A stretch of 64,000 nt of DNA from Mesostigma viride (taxonomy: Eukaryota; Streptophyta; Mesostigmatophyceae; Mesostigmatales; Mesostigmataceae), in the NCBI GenBank assembly GCA_009746045.1, contig RPFO01000448.1, forward strand, positions 1,536,547-1,600,546. Reading direction: 5' to 3'. Positions 34,029 through 64,000 of this stretch are shown here, piece after piece. A program made the translations under genes and the position numbers. The notes beneath the pieces are model-generated. The model was not told the origin of the DNA. It did not search any database and was given only the letters and a program-made list of their open reading frames with translations. How positions within the stretch are numbered: the stretch's first letter is position 1; each line of letters begins with the position of its first letter.

Positions 34029-35689
34029 CCGTGTTGGTCCGTACGGCAACTCGGGTATGAAAGTACGCCGTATTGTACGGTACCGACGCTTTCGACCGCG
34101 TACGCCGTACGATTTTCGCTGTTTTTCACTTTGGACTTAGCCGATTTCGGAGGTCGCGGAGGGCGGGGGGGCAGGTGTCACGCGAGATTGAGGCCCAGGA
34201 ACCTGTCCGCGGTGCTGAGAATTGAGATAGCAGAAATTGCAGCGAGTGCATAGCTACTCCCTAGTTACTACGCGCGTGACAGTGCACCTTTTTCCTTTTT
34301 GACAGGATTTTTTATTGCGTGGGAGAAAAGCTGTAAGGGGACAGCCTGGCAGAATCATAAGCGTGCAGTTCTAGAAGGACGCAATTAAAGTAGAAGGACG
34401 CGGAAAATGGACGAGGAAAATGGACGATGAAAATGGAGGGTGGTGCGACGGTTCATGCATTGTGCACCAGGCAATCACCTACTAAGATGCGACCATGGCG
34501 CTGCGTAGAGCCCCAAACGACAGAAAAGTAGAGGAGTATCAATACCTCCATGCATCTGATTGACGAGGTGGAAAAGACCATTCATGGGGAAGAGGTGGTA
34601 GTCGGCCAGAGGTGGGCGTGCAAACTGTGCGATTACAAGTTCGGCAGGCCTGGCAGCTTTAGCAAGGATCGCGCTGTCGGCCATCTCGGCCACATCCCCA
34701 ACAAGGGAGCCGCGTTTTGCAAGGACTCCGGGAATGTAGAAGGCCTGATCGGGAGGCTTCAGGCGGCTGAGGCAGCCCCGTTGGAAAGGAGAGAGCTGAG
34801 GGCAGCGCTCGGTGCCCGCGTTGCCAAGGCCCTTCTGCCTGCCGCTGCCCCGGGTGCTGGCCCTTGTGGCTCTGGCAAGGCAGTGCAGAAGACGATTCCA
34901 CAGTGCTTTTCCAGGCATATCCTTGGCAGTTGACAGCGTTATCTGGGCATGCCCAGATAACTGCAGTTTGCCATATACTTTTCTCAGGAATGCCCTGGCA
35001 GTTGACGGTGTGTTTTCTGGGCTACTTGCCACTTCGTATTTACTTTTTCGGGCATTTCCTTGGCAGTTTATTGTGTGGTTCATTCTGCATGGGTTGATTG
35101 CCATTTTATTTTTCGAATTTCAGGGATTCATGGCATGCACTTGTTGTCATTGTGCAGCAAAGCTGCAGACTGTAGTGCTATCACATCCACTGCATCAACT
35201 AGGCAGGGATCTGGGTGCATTATACCATATTCAATAATGCATTATATTGAGTTGATGGCATTCATGCAAATTTTGTAAAGGCTGATGCATTATAATAAAA
35301 GGGTATTATAATAAAGAGACCGGTGTTAAATGGTCAATAATTTGCATGACCACAATAAACACATGTACTTGAAGGATGTATTGCAATGTAAATCCAAGTG
35401 TGGCAGGTGGCAAGTCACTGCCACTATATGTTCATTAATGAATAGCATAGAATAATTATATAGTAGTAACATTTGTTGGATGCAGGGTCACACATCCTTG
35501 GAATACCCCGTACTTTTCAGCATTCACCTAAAAAATACCCCGTACTTCTTAACTACAACTTGAAAAATACCCGTACTGCCGTACTGCGTATTTTTTCCCG
35601 TATTTTTTGCCCCTCCTGAAAATACCCGTACTTTTGCAGTACGCGCGGGTTTTACCGAATACCCCGTACTGCCGTACAGACCAACACGG
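34029..35689 (+). mobile_element. hAT-family DNA transposon 1 (8-bp TSD AAGCGGAT)
   Basis: AAGCGGAT at 34021-34028 and 35690-35697 brackets inverted ends CCGTGTTGGTCCGTACGGC / GCCGTACAGACCAACACGG (one mismatch). The ends continue into repetitive TACCCGTACT/AGTACGCC words. Contains a BED-finger ORF at 34550-34933 but no DDE/RNase-H-like core or dimerisation domain, so it is a deletion derivative. A perfect palindrome centred on GGGCATGCCC lies at 34939-34962. Confidence 0.85.
34550..34933 (+). CDS. BED-type zinc finger remnant of hAT transposase
   Basis: 128 residues. W.C..C is followed by F, S, HL and C in the order of a BED finger (RWACKLCDYKFG, then GHLGHIPNKGAAFC). BED fingers sit at the N-terminus of hAT transposases and bind the element ends. 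The tail is Ala-rich and stops before any catalytic domain, so it is at most a DNA-binding fragment. The true start is uncertain. Confidence 0.5.
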   Translation: MHLIDEVEKTIHGEEVVVGQRWACKLCDYKFGRPGSFSKDRAVGHLGHIPNKGAAFCKDSGNVEGLIGRLQAAEAAPLERRELRAALGARVAKALLPAAAPGAGPCGSGKAVQKTIPQCFSRHILGS

Positions 35690-35722
35690 AAGCGGATGAA
35701 TTCGACAAATTAGGTGCGTATG

Positions 35723-35884
35723 AGTTGTACCAAAGCTAACGCTTAGTATACCTTTTATGCGCAAACCTTTTTGCTAAGGTTAACGCATATTCTTAATTAC
35801 ATCCTGCGCAGGATGTAAGAATATGCGTTAACCTTAGCAAAAAGGTTTGCGCATAAAAAGTATAAGCGTTAGCTTGTACAACTT
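35723..35884. mobile_element. palindromic (foldback) MITE, copy 1
   Basis: Nearly perfect hairpin: the left arm AGTTGTAC..AAGCTAACGC, GCGCAAACCTTTTTGCTAAG, GTTAACGCATATTCTTA is mirrored about the centre TGCGCA near 35807. Arms are about 80 bp. The same element recurs at 36138, where it is split by a TTAA transposon. Confidence 0.85.
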
Positions 35885-36137
35885 AAAACCTTAAAGCAAT
35901 TACGCGTTGGGGCGAAAATATATTAGGCGGCTCCCTAACTAGCTAGGGATGTTACTTCCGCATCGAATTACTAATTCGATATCAAAGTACTGATTCCGGG
36001 AAGGTCCGATATCTACCTCGTGAGGCGATTATAATTAGGTCCGACCGGTGCCCCGGCGGATCCTCCCAAATTATCCCTGCTCGGCACTGTCCCGGCACGA
36101 GGTTTCGAACCCGTGACTTCCGCGCCGCGCCGGTTCT
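35885..36137 (-). other. possible tRNA-like/SINE remnant between the two foldback copies
   Basis: The minus strand contains CACGGGTTCGAAACCTCG (36096-36113), a strong B box, but the T-stem is imperfect and no A box remains on the truncated side. ATTCGATATCAAAG-type words fill the rest. Confidence 0.3.
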
Positions 36138-37648
36138 AAGTTGTACAAGCTAACGCTTATATATCTTTTTATGCGCAAACCTTTTTGCTAAGGTTAACGC
36201 ATATTCTTACATCCTGCGCAGGATGTAAGAATATGCGTTAACCCATAGTCCGTAAACACTATCGTATACGATAGTGTTTGGGTTCCCGCCAGAAACGGCG
36301 CGGCGCCGGTAGCGCCGCGCCACTTCTGACGGAGGACACGTGTCCGGTGGGTCCGGAGACACTTAGGGACGAAGGTGGTGCATAGGTTTGGGGGGTATAT
36401 TCGCCATAGCCTGGTAATTACAACGTGAATTGAGACAGTATCACGTGACTTTGGCGGGAAATTTTCACTCGCGCGCGCGCGTATCGAGATATGGCTGCCA
36501 ACGTGCCGTTATCACGGAAATTTTTGCGTCTCGCGGCCTGGGACGGTTCAGAATGTCGCTCAGAATGACGATGCGTGTTTTTCGTAGGTCAGGCATGGCC
36601 AGATTGGTAGGACTGGGAAAATACAGGTAGGAAAATACTGCCTTCTTGGTCGTCAGTGACATATGAGTTATAGCTTACCATATTTCGATTTTCTCTGTAT
36701 GGCCAAGCAGTCTGCGCCAGCCCGAGCATCCAGGTTTGGTACGGGACATCTGCTGCAAGGTTTGCTGGGATTGCGGACGCGTTTGTAGGTCATATTTGCA
36801 CGGAATATCAACGTAGTAACCATAGCGGATGCATGCATGATGCGGCTATGGCGGCCTATGCCTGTAGCGCACTAGTATGTGTGAGATATGAGGGTCCCGG
36901 CCAGCAGAATCCGGGCGGGACGTGAATGAGCCAGGTACGGCAAAGTGTTTGCATGTTGTTTGCCGCGGAATACGCCTGCCATGCATTATAGTTGACGAGT
37001 TTATTGGTGCAGCATTTAGCAAGCTTCCATGCCTGCTGTAAAGAGTGGTATCATCCCTGTGAGTGCTCAGTTTATGGCATTTCCTTAGACTATACCACCC
37101 CGTTAGTTCACGTAGGCAACCCGTTTGCATTCCAGCACTTTTGCCAGTCTTTTGTAGCTTGTTATAATGCATTGCTGTGTTGCATGTCATAGATGGCTGT
37201 CTACGCGCGCGTAACCCACACACGTATATGAGCGTGGTGCCATGTGCAAAACTCAATTCTGAGTGGCCCCCCCTGGTATGGGGATGCCTGAACTACCTAA
37301 TAAAATTATCCAACCTTGACATTGGTGTTTACAACCCTCCCCTGAAAAAAAGGGGGGGGTTCCATGGTGTGATGCATGAAAATGTTCGTCTTTTGTCCAA
37401 CTTTGACTAAGAATATCATGCAACCCACTTACGGGACTCAAGATATTATTGCATATTCTGAAAGCCCTTGAAGTGTAGATATTCCTGGCATCTTGGTTGA
37501 GGGTATTTGGAGTAGCGGTCTGTCCCGAGTTATGATTTTTTTCATTTTAGGGGGTTTGAAAGTGCCAAAAATGGCTCTACGGACTATGGGTTAACCTTAG
37601 CAAAAAGGTTTGCGCATAAAAAGAATAAGCGTTAGCTTGTGACAACTG
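36138..37648. mobile_element. palindromic MITE, copy 2, split by a TTAA transposon
   Basis: 36138-36241 and 37591-37648 together rebuild the same hairpin as copy 1. The break falls exactly at the TTAA of the right arm (GCGTTAACC). Confidence 0.85.
36242..37590. mobile_element. TTAA-type DNA transposon, copy B (TIR CCCATAGTCCGTA), nested in the MITE
   Basis: TTAA at 36238-36241 and 37591-37594 flanks perfect 13-bp inverted termini CCCATAGTCCGTA. A 26-bp palindrome (AAACACTATCGTA and its complement) follows the left terminus at 36254-36279. 1349 bp, no transposase. Its right half aligns with 1-733. CCC-starting termini at TTAA are typical of piggyBac-like elements. Confidence 0.9.
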
Positions 37649-38000
37649 CATGTATGTATGGGTTCAACTATCGCACAGAGAACGCTGATGACACACAAGC
37701 TCGGCGGCACCGAAATTCTGGCATCGCGTACCACCAGCCTGACGGCGCGTTGCAGTTTGGGCACATAAGACACATTTTGCAAACTGCCCTAGCAGCGCCC
37801 ATGCCAGAATGGGGATCGCAGTTGGTGCTGAGGGTTGAGCTTTTCGCCCCTGGTCATGTCGCTCACCTTCCTAGTGAAAGGTTGATTGTGATCAGCAGTG
37901 CCGACGCCCCACGTAGCCCCAAGTTTGTTTTGCCAACATCGGTCAGTTCAGTGGGGTATGTGGTCGACAAGTCGTTTGCGCCTGAAATCAGGTGGTGATT
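37649..38000 (+). pseudogene. EnSpm/CACTA-like transposase piece 3 (DUF4216-like)
   Basis: Reads GIAYHQPDGALQFGHIRHIL, then LVLRVELFAPGHVAHLPS, then KFVLPTSVSSVGYVVDKSF and RW before a stop. The layout (G.I..I, strand, F..P.., VLP..V..VGYV.D) resembles the DUF4216 module that follows DUF4218 in plant EnSpm proteins. This is low-certainty pattern recognition. Confidence 0.4.
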
Positions 38001-38054
38001 CCAGCCAAGCTGCCGTGGAACATGCATGGTCAATGACGCGCAAGGCCCTTTGAG

Positions 38055-39374
38055 CCGGGTTGGCAAATACGGGTACGGGGTATAATACGCGGACCTAAAA
38101 TACGCGTATTATACGTGGGGGGTGTAAAATACGCGGCGGTAAAATACGCGACAGTTTTTGTGGTCCAATTGTCAGTCACTCAATTAGCACGCTCCTTGAT
38201 GATGGTCATGCAGTTATTGCAACTGAAATTTGGTGTATATGCTTATTTATTAACATCTTCCATTAATTTATGCCCTGCAATCCTATCTGATTATGATTTG
38301 TTAAATGCTGGGGGGAGCAGACTGCAACGGGAACTGTAAGGAATCAATTAATTAGGTAATTGTAAGGAAAGCCATCCACTATATAATGCATGAGAGGACA
38401 TAAGACACAACTAAGGACCATGCTCTCAAGGATCCCACAACAAGCTGCTCGTTTGTACTAGATCATGCCGGCCACCATCTGCTTGAAAGAGGCGCTCTCA
38501 GCCGCATTGAAGGCAATGCCGTTCTCGATAAAAAATTCGGCAGCCAGCAGCTGGACACCTTGTTCGTCGACGGGAACCAGCCATTTGGTGATGCTCAGCT
38601 GGCCTTTGCTGGGAAGTACCGACGACAAGTCAGCCGGCGCAGCCCCTCCCATCTCCGCCATTGCCCTGTTCAAATTGTGATGCTTCTTGGCGTCTGACTT
38701 CTGCAACTTGTTGTTAGCAATCCTGAGAAACCTGCTCCGGATATTCGGCGGAACTTTGTCGCAGGGTAACATCCCTTCCCCTGCGATTCCGGCAAAGTGT
38801 GCACGGACTCGGAATACGCTGATTGGCCCCGCCTTGTAGGAGAAGTTCTTGTTGCAAAATGAGCAGAACATCCTCGACACATACTGCGTTGTGTTACTAA
38901 CAGCATCTGTGACTGCTTCTTTCTTCTCGACAACGAAATCCCATTCAGGCCCTTTCTTCGGCATGGCTGCAAATCGAAAATGGCTGCACACTATCGCACA
39001 GTCGCACTGGCCTCGTCGTCGCTATATTGCATTACACCGTCAGTAGCACAGCTGGCATTCGCTGGCATTATGCGTTATGTACCTAGTCCTAGCCAGGTAG
39101 CTGTCTCCTACCGGCCAAAGATTTTGCAAGGCTTGCGCTTTATGGAAAGAACTGTACGCATCTACTTCTAGTAGTAAAAATCTCAAATGTGCAGTGAACG
39201 CGCCGCGCCCAGAACCTGGGCACCGCGACAGTGCCCGCTGCCCGCTGGTACCCCCGAAAAATTCGAAGTCCAAACCGCGTATTCTGAAGTAAAGTACGCG
39301 TATATACGGCGGAGGCCTTCAGTGTACGTTTTCCCGTATTTTTGCGGCTCCGTACGGCGTACTGACCAACCCGG
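38055..39374 (-). mobile_element. hAT-family DNA transposon 2 (8-bp TSD CCTTTGAG)
   Basis: CCTTTGAG at 38047-38054 and 39375-39382 flanks inverted ends CCGGGTTGGCAAATACGGG / ACTGACCAACCCGG. The ends share CCGKGTTGG and repeated TACGCGTA/ACCCGTAC words with hAT 1, so the two belong to one family. 1320 bp; encodes only the N-terminal part of a transposase on the minus strand. Confidence 0.9.
38458..38964 (-). CDS. truncated hAT transposase N-terminus (BED finger)
   Basis: From the ATG at 38964 the protein starts PKKGPEWDFVV. It has FCSFCNKNFS with a spaced H and C (VRAHFAG, MLPC), the BED finger, then a basic linker and FFIENGIAFNAAESASFKQM. That last motif is the conserved segment (FF.ENGI.FN.A.S..F) that opens the hAT core in plant and algal elements. 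It stops right after this motif, so catalysis is impossible. A BED-only protein could still bind element ends and repress transposition; that is inference. Confidence 0.7.
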   Translation of the reverse strand: MPKKGPEWDFVVEKKEAVTDAVSNTTQYVSRMFCSFCNKNFSYKAGPISVFRVRAHFAGIAGEGMLPCDKVPPNIRSRFLRIANNKLQKSDAKKHHNLNRAMAEMGGAAPADLSSVLPSKGQLSITKWLVPVDEQGVQLLAAEFFIENGIAFNAAESASFKQMVAGMI

Positions 39375-39382
39375 CCTTTGAG

Positions 39383-39773
39383 TAATGTTGTGACGCGCTC
39401 CCTCGAGGCTGATTGGGATCCTCTGCCTATGCTTGATATCCCTGATGATGAAGTGCCGGCGGAGACTGTCGAGAAGACGAAGAAGAAGAAGAAGGTGGGT
39501 CAAACCAAAGCACCCAAGCCACCCCTTGGCAACAAGGGCAAGGCACCTGTGCACAGCGCCAAGGGCTAGGCCAGGCACAAAGCGCAAGGGGACCGCATGC
39601 CTCGGAGCTAGGCAGGTCCAAGTTCTGCTCCGGCAACGGTGCCACCACAATCTGTGGGAACGCGGTCGAGTGGGAGACTGCGTGCTGATGTGAACTATAG
39701 GGAGACAGATGATGAGAATACTGATGAGGATGATTGGTATCAAACCAGTGATGAGTCAGAGGAAGACTTTTGA
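39383..39773 (+). pseudogene. EnSpm/CACTA-like transposase piece 4 (basic-acidic C-terminus)
   Basis: DWDPLPMLDIPDDEVPAETV then KTKKKKKVGQTK and, in a shifted frame, RETDDENTDEDDWYQTSDES and a final EEDF stop. A Lys-rich stretch followed by an acidic tail is compatible with a transposase C-terminus. It follows the hAT 2 insertion site without a gap. Confidence 0.4.
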
Positions 39774-39837
39774 TTGTTGGCATACAGCTGCACACAACGC
39801 TATTGTTTCAGTGGTTATTTTGCACCTGCCTAGCATA

Positions 39838-39858
39838 TTTGCGGCGTGCCAAATCAGA
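39838..39858 (+). mobile_element. 3'-end fragment of the SINE family
   Basis: TTTGCGGCGTGCCAAATCAG matches the 3' ends at 2727-2746 (reverse) and 3093-3111. Confidence 0.5.
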
Positions 39859-39899
39859 ATATAATTTTAATAAAGTTTGCAATGCTCGTTTCGCTGTGA

Positions 39900-40280
39900 T
39901 GGTTTTCTTGGGACTTGTGTGGTTTTCTCCGTTTTTTGGGTCCTTGTGTTTTTCTCAGTTTTCTCAGTTTTTTGGGTCCTTGTGGTTTTCTCAGTTTTCT
40001 CGGGTCGTTGGGTTTCCCTGAGAAATCTGGACCTGAGACTTCTGAGAAAATATTCTCAGCTTTTTTCAGTCGAATTCTCAGGCATTCTCTCAGTTATTCT
40101 CACAAAACTGAGAAAAGTGAGAAAAAACTGAGAAATATTCTCAGTTATTCTCAGTTATTCTCACTTTTCTCAGAAAACTGACAAAAAATTCTCAGATATT
40201 CTCAGATTTCTCAGATATTCACAGATTTTTGAGAAATTTGAGAATTTTTTGAGAATAATCTGAGAATAAATTCTCAGCCG
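39900..40280. repeat. TTCTCAG/CTGAGAA low-complexity foldback array
   Basis: The left part is rich in TTTTCTCAGTTTT and the right part in CTGAGAAA and ATTCTCAG. The stretch can pair with itself extensively. Confidence 0.8.
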
Positions 40281-41279
40281 AGTTCCTCGTGTACGAGACG
40301 CTAAGCGTCTCACTACCGAGGAATGAAAAGTCGCACCTGAAAGCTGTCATGCACCTAACTACGACAGGAAAACAGCAACGTACAGAAAACATTATTGCCG
40401 CAAGAGGAGCAGGAACTATCTAGGAAGGATTTTCCGCTTCGAGCAGGTCTAACTACTAGCCAGGCGTGTCCCGAATCGGGCAGCACTACGCTGCTAGCTT
40501 GCCGGCGACCCGCCCATTACCTGGCAAGGATGTGTTGTCTTCGCGATCCCGACCGCGGAAGGTCAGTGGTAAGAATGGGTTCTGTTGCAAAGGATTGTCG
40601 TACGTCACGATCCCTACCTAAACTACCTCCAAGTCCATTGTTGCGGCTCGGTCCTCTACCGCCTCCTCTACCTAACCCGCGTCTAACAGTACCTAAGTTA
40701 GTGAGGCCGTTTCTAACTTCACCTTGGGCGAAAGACGGACGTGACGAACCTGATCTCAATGCATTAACATATGTATGTTTATAATATGCCATTAGCCATT
40801 CAAACCAAGACCCGTTTACTCCAGGATAACGAAGGTAACACAGGTCTAAACTGCCATGACCCTAGCTAGATGTGTTACAATTAATTCATAACACACGCCG
40901 AGTCCCAACCCGAGGGGTAGGACGTGCATAAATGATCACTAACTAACGGTCCAACATGCTCGGGCCGACATGGCCCTCGCACACGGATGCACACAGATGC
41001 ATGCTGGTCCACTACATTCTACACGAAGGATAATAAGGACCACTACTAAAGTACGCGGCGCGGCGCCAAATGCACCTATGTGCACCGAGGTACCGGGGCA
41101 CACAACAAGTGAGGTTCCAATCAACATTGTCCACCGGCATGAACTACACGTAAACCTAGGAACGACCGACTGAGGCAAAGGACCTAATTTACGTCCGTAA
41201 CAGTAGCAGATTGTTACGCAACGTAATGTTCAATACTATTGGCATTCACTCGCTGGCATCTTTAATCGTCTCGAGAGAT
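40281..41279. other. intergenic, no supported gene
   Basis: A small palindrome GAGACGCTAAGCGTCTC lies at 40296-40312. Otherwise there is non-repetitive sequence with short open frames on both strands and no motif I recognise. Confidence 0.35.
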
Positions 41280-41294
41280 CGCGACATTTTCACG

Positions 41295-41735
41295 GGGGCG
41301 GGGGACGGATCCGCCAGCGCATCGTGGCCGGCCCTCGTTGAGGGGCCGGGGGGGGGAGAGGGGGGGGGCACCTCCGGGTGGGTGGGTGGGTGGGTGGGTG
41401 GGGGGTGCGGGGGACGGATCCGCCAGTGCATCATGGAGGGCCCTCGTTGAGGGGGTTGGGGGTTGGGGGCACCTCCGGGTGGGTGGGTGGGCGCGGGGCC
41501 GGGGGCGGGGGATCCCGCATACTTGATGACGTCTCGCTGAAGGGGGGGGGGGGAGGGGGGGGGGGCACCTCCGGGTGGGTGGGTGGGTGGGGGGTGCGGG
41601 GGACGGATCCGCCAGTGCATCATCATGGAGGGCCCTCGCTGAGAGCCGGCCGGGGGGGTGGGGGTGGGGGGCGGGGACCTCCGGGTGGGTGGGGGGGCGC
41701 GGGGGGCCGCGGGGCATCTCGCATACTATGCGTCC
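41295..41735 (+). repeat. ~100-bp G-rich tandem repeat (about 4-5 units), G-quadruplex prone
   Basis: Each unit has GGACGGATCCGCCAGTGCAT (or GGGATCCCGCATACT), an AGGGCCCTCGTTGAG block, a long G run and CACCTCCGGGTGGGTGGGTG. Unit starts are near 41300, 41408, 41505, 41600 and 41708. All proline-rich minus-strand ORFs here are artefacts. Confidence 0.85.
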
Positions 41736-42017
41736 GTCTCGCTGAGGGGAGAGGGGGGTTGCGACCTCGCCTGGGGCGCCTCACGGCGGGGCGTCTCACG
41801 GAGGTGGCGAATGGCCTCCGGGTTGGTTGGGAACTGGGAAGGGCGGACCGACCGGACTGCCGGCGGTAGTCGGTTTCAGGCGGGCCCACACAACCGAACG
41901 TCATGTCGTTATTTGTCTCCCCACTTTTTCCTTTTTTCAGCCCCCTTCATAAGCTTCAGTTGACTGCGAGTTACCATCTGTCGGCGGACGAATCGAATCT
42001 CGACTACTAGAGTTATC

Positions 42018-42039
42018 CCCCCCCCCCCCCCCCCCCCTT
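42018..42039 (+). repeat. poly-C tract
   Basis: An uninterrupted run of about 21 C, next to dispersed repeat E. Confidence 0.9.
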
Positions 42040-42045
42040 AGCTCG

Positions 42046-42262
42046 TCTAGCCTGAAAAATGGACTTCCGGCGACTTTGATGCTGCAGCTGGATCGGGTTT
42101 GACGAGAGCTGTCGATTGCCGTATAGAAGTCCGTCAGAGGAGGAGGGGGTGGGCCGCTAGCCTAATTCTACCTTAAGTTACGTACCCGCGTGAAGTTACG
42201 ACGCCCTGAAATTGGCGGCGATCGTAACTTAACGCGGGTATGACTGTATTGCATTTCGGGGG
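42046..42262 (-). repeat. dispersed repeat family E, copy 2
   Basis: Reverse complement of 11371-11600. The element end reads ATACAGTCATACCCGCGTTA on the minus strand. Confidence 0.6.
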
Positions 42263-43154
42263 GATCCGGGGATGCAATGCTGAACATCAGCGTCATGCAA
42301 CATCAGCGTGCATTGTGCAAGCTAGTACTATATCCTGTAGGGAAATGGGCTCCGTCCCTGCTCCACCGGATATGACCAGCGTTGGCCGTTGAGCAGTCCA
42401 GCGTTGAGCAGAAACGTAACTTCAGAACCGAATGATTCCTTGTTCAGTCCAACGCTTTGGGCTTCGGTGCTGTACAGTAGCTGCTGGCAAGCAAAACGTG
42501 CTATATTATAATTAGAATTATTTTGTCGGAAAGTCGAAAAAGTGCTCGAATTTCTCGTCACAACTCTACGCTTTATATACGACCGTTGCAACCGTACCCC
42601 GGCACTTTCGAGTTTCAGCTTGTTTTCCTTTTGCTTTCCACCATGAGCTTGGCCCGAATCTGATCTATAAAACGGGGAATCTATTGTTTCACAGGATCTG
42701 CACCTACTACAATCCCGAAAACCGCTCTTGCCGTACTTCTTTGCAGACTTTCTGACTGTGCATCTGACAAAGGAGAAAACTTGCCATAACGAGCACGAAA
42801 GGGCACAGAGCAAGTGACTTGGTGCACTGGCGGACTTGGTCTTGGTGCACTGGCGTACTAAAAAAGCCAGCTAATTGGGCCTGGATATGGCCGCCAAAAA
42901 ATCTGGTCAATTGTCCATTTCACCTCCTAAAAGCCGATTCCTCGTCATCCCATTATTTCAGCCATAGTATATCCCTTACATGACAAGGGCTTCATAGGGA
43001 AGTGCCTACGGAGCTGGTTGGTTGATTGACGTATTGACACTACACGTCAATTTACTATATATCGTGTTCGCCAGCTGAATCAAAGCGGGTTCCTGCTGAG
43101 CTTACCCCTGCGATTACACCACTGGTATTTTAGAAGGTTGGTGCCTAACTAAAA
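42263..43154. other. upstream region of the second gene
   Basis: No supported gene. TATATAT at about 43056-43062 lies ~95 bp before the chosen start codon and could be a TATA box (weak). A 161-codon minus ORF at 42328-42813 has no recognisable features. Confidence 0.3.

Positions 43155-64000
<20,846 letters not shown>

Noticed and set aside
36096-36113. tRNA gene on the minus strand
   Set aside because: The B box is good but the T-stem mispairs and no acceptor, D or anticodon arm could be built.
42328-42813. 161-codon minus-strand ORF
   Set aside because: No recognisable domain, no splice or codon-bias support, no conserved start context.

Overview
This window looks like nuclear DNA of a green alga (Chlorophyta). 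The evidence is: two intron-rich genes whose GC-rich exons sit in C-rich introns; a proline-rich (SPPPP)n hinge of the pherophorin/extensin type; bacterial-type Ig-like domains fused to a TRP-like membrane region; and a multi-PAS membrane protein of the tmcB-like family that is expanded in chlorophytes. The sequence does not settle the class (Trebouxiophyceae, Chlorodendrophyceae or Chlorophyceae).

Layout. 1-5600 is a transposon and repeat graveyard: the end of a TTAA-flanked DNA transposon, two copies of a dispersed repeat, and two tRNA-like SINE insertions, each with a 14-bp target-site duplication (TSD). 5620-19089 (+) is a complete nine-exon gene for a ~2169-residue surface/channel protein; all eight splice phases agree and the CDS totals 6510 nt. 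It has one GC-AG intron. 19090-21360 is downstream sequence with a ~30-bp degenerate repeat that begins at the stop codon. 21360-30310 holds two broken LINE reverse transcriptases. One is split by a 5.7-kb TTAA element, which itself contains a tandem duplication and a 1.7-kb TTAA element whose unoccupied site is preserved about 550 bp downstream. 30750-39775 is a decayed cut-and-paste transposase gene (EnSpm/CACTA-like) interrupted by nested insertions whose TSDs can mostly be read: a 2.0-kb LINE-like element carrying ORF1 but no reverse transcriptase (12-bp TSD), two hAT elements with BED fingers (8-bp TSDs), and palindromic MITEs, one of them split by a TTAA element. 39860-43150 is low-complexity and dispersed-repeat DNA.

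43155-64000 (+) is the 5' part of a second gene: 16 exons, ~904 codons, continuing past the window. It encodes an N-terminal multipass membrane region, helical (TPR/HAT-like) repeats, then serial PAS domains. Its introns are inflated by satellites: (CCCT)n, (ACTCCC)n, (CAGG)n, a ~71-copy 44-bp minisatellite with higher-order structure, (CCCTG)n and a ~35-copy 68-bp minisatellite.

The two genes are probably both membrane/signalling proteins, but nothing in the sequence ties them into one pathway. The most notable material is the TTAA-transposon set with hairpin-capped ends and an empty-site control, the ORF1-only retroelement, and the layered insertion history that can be ordered from TSDs.
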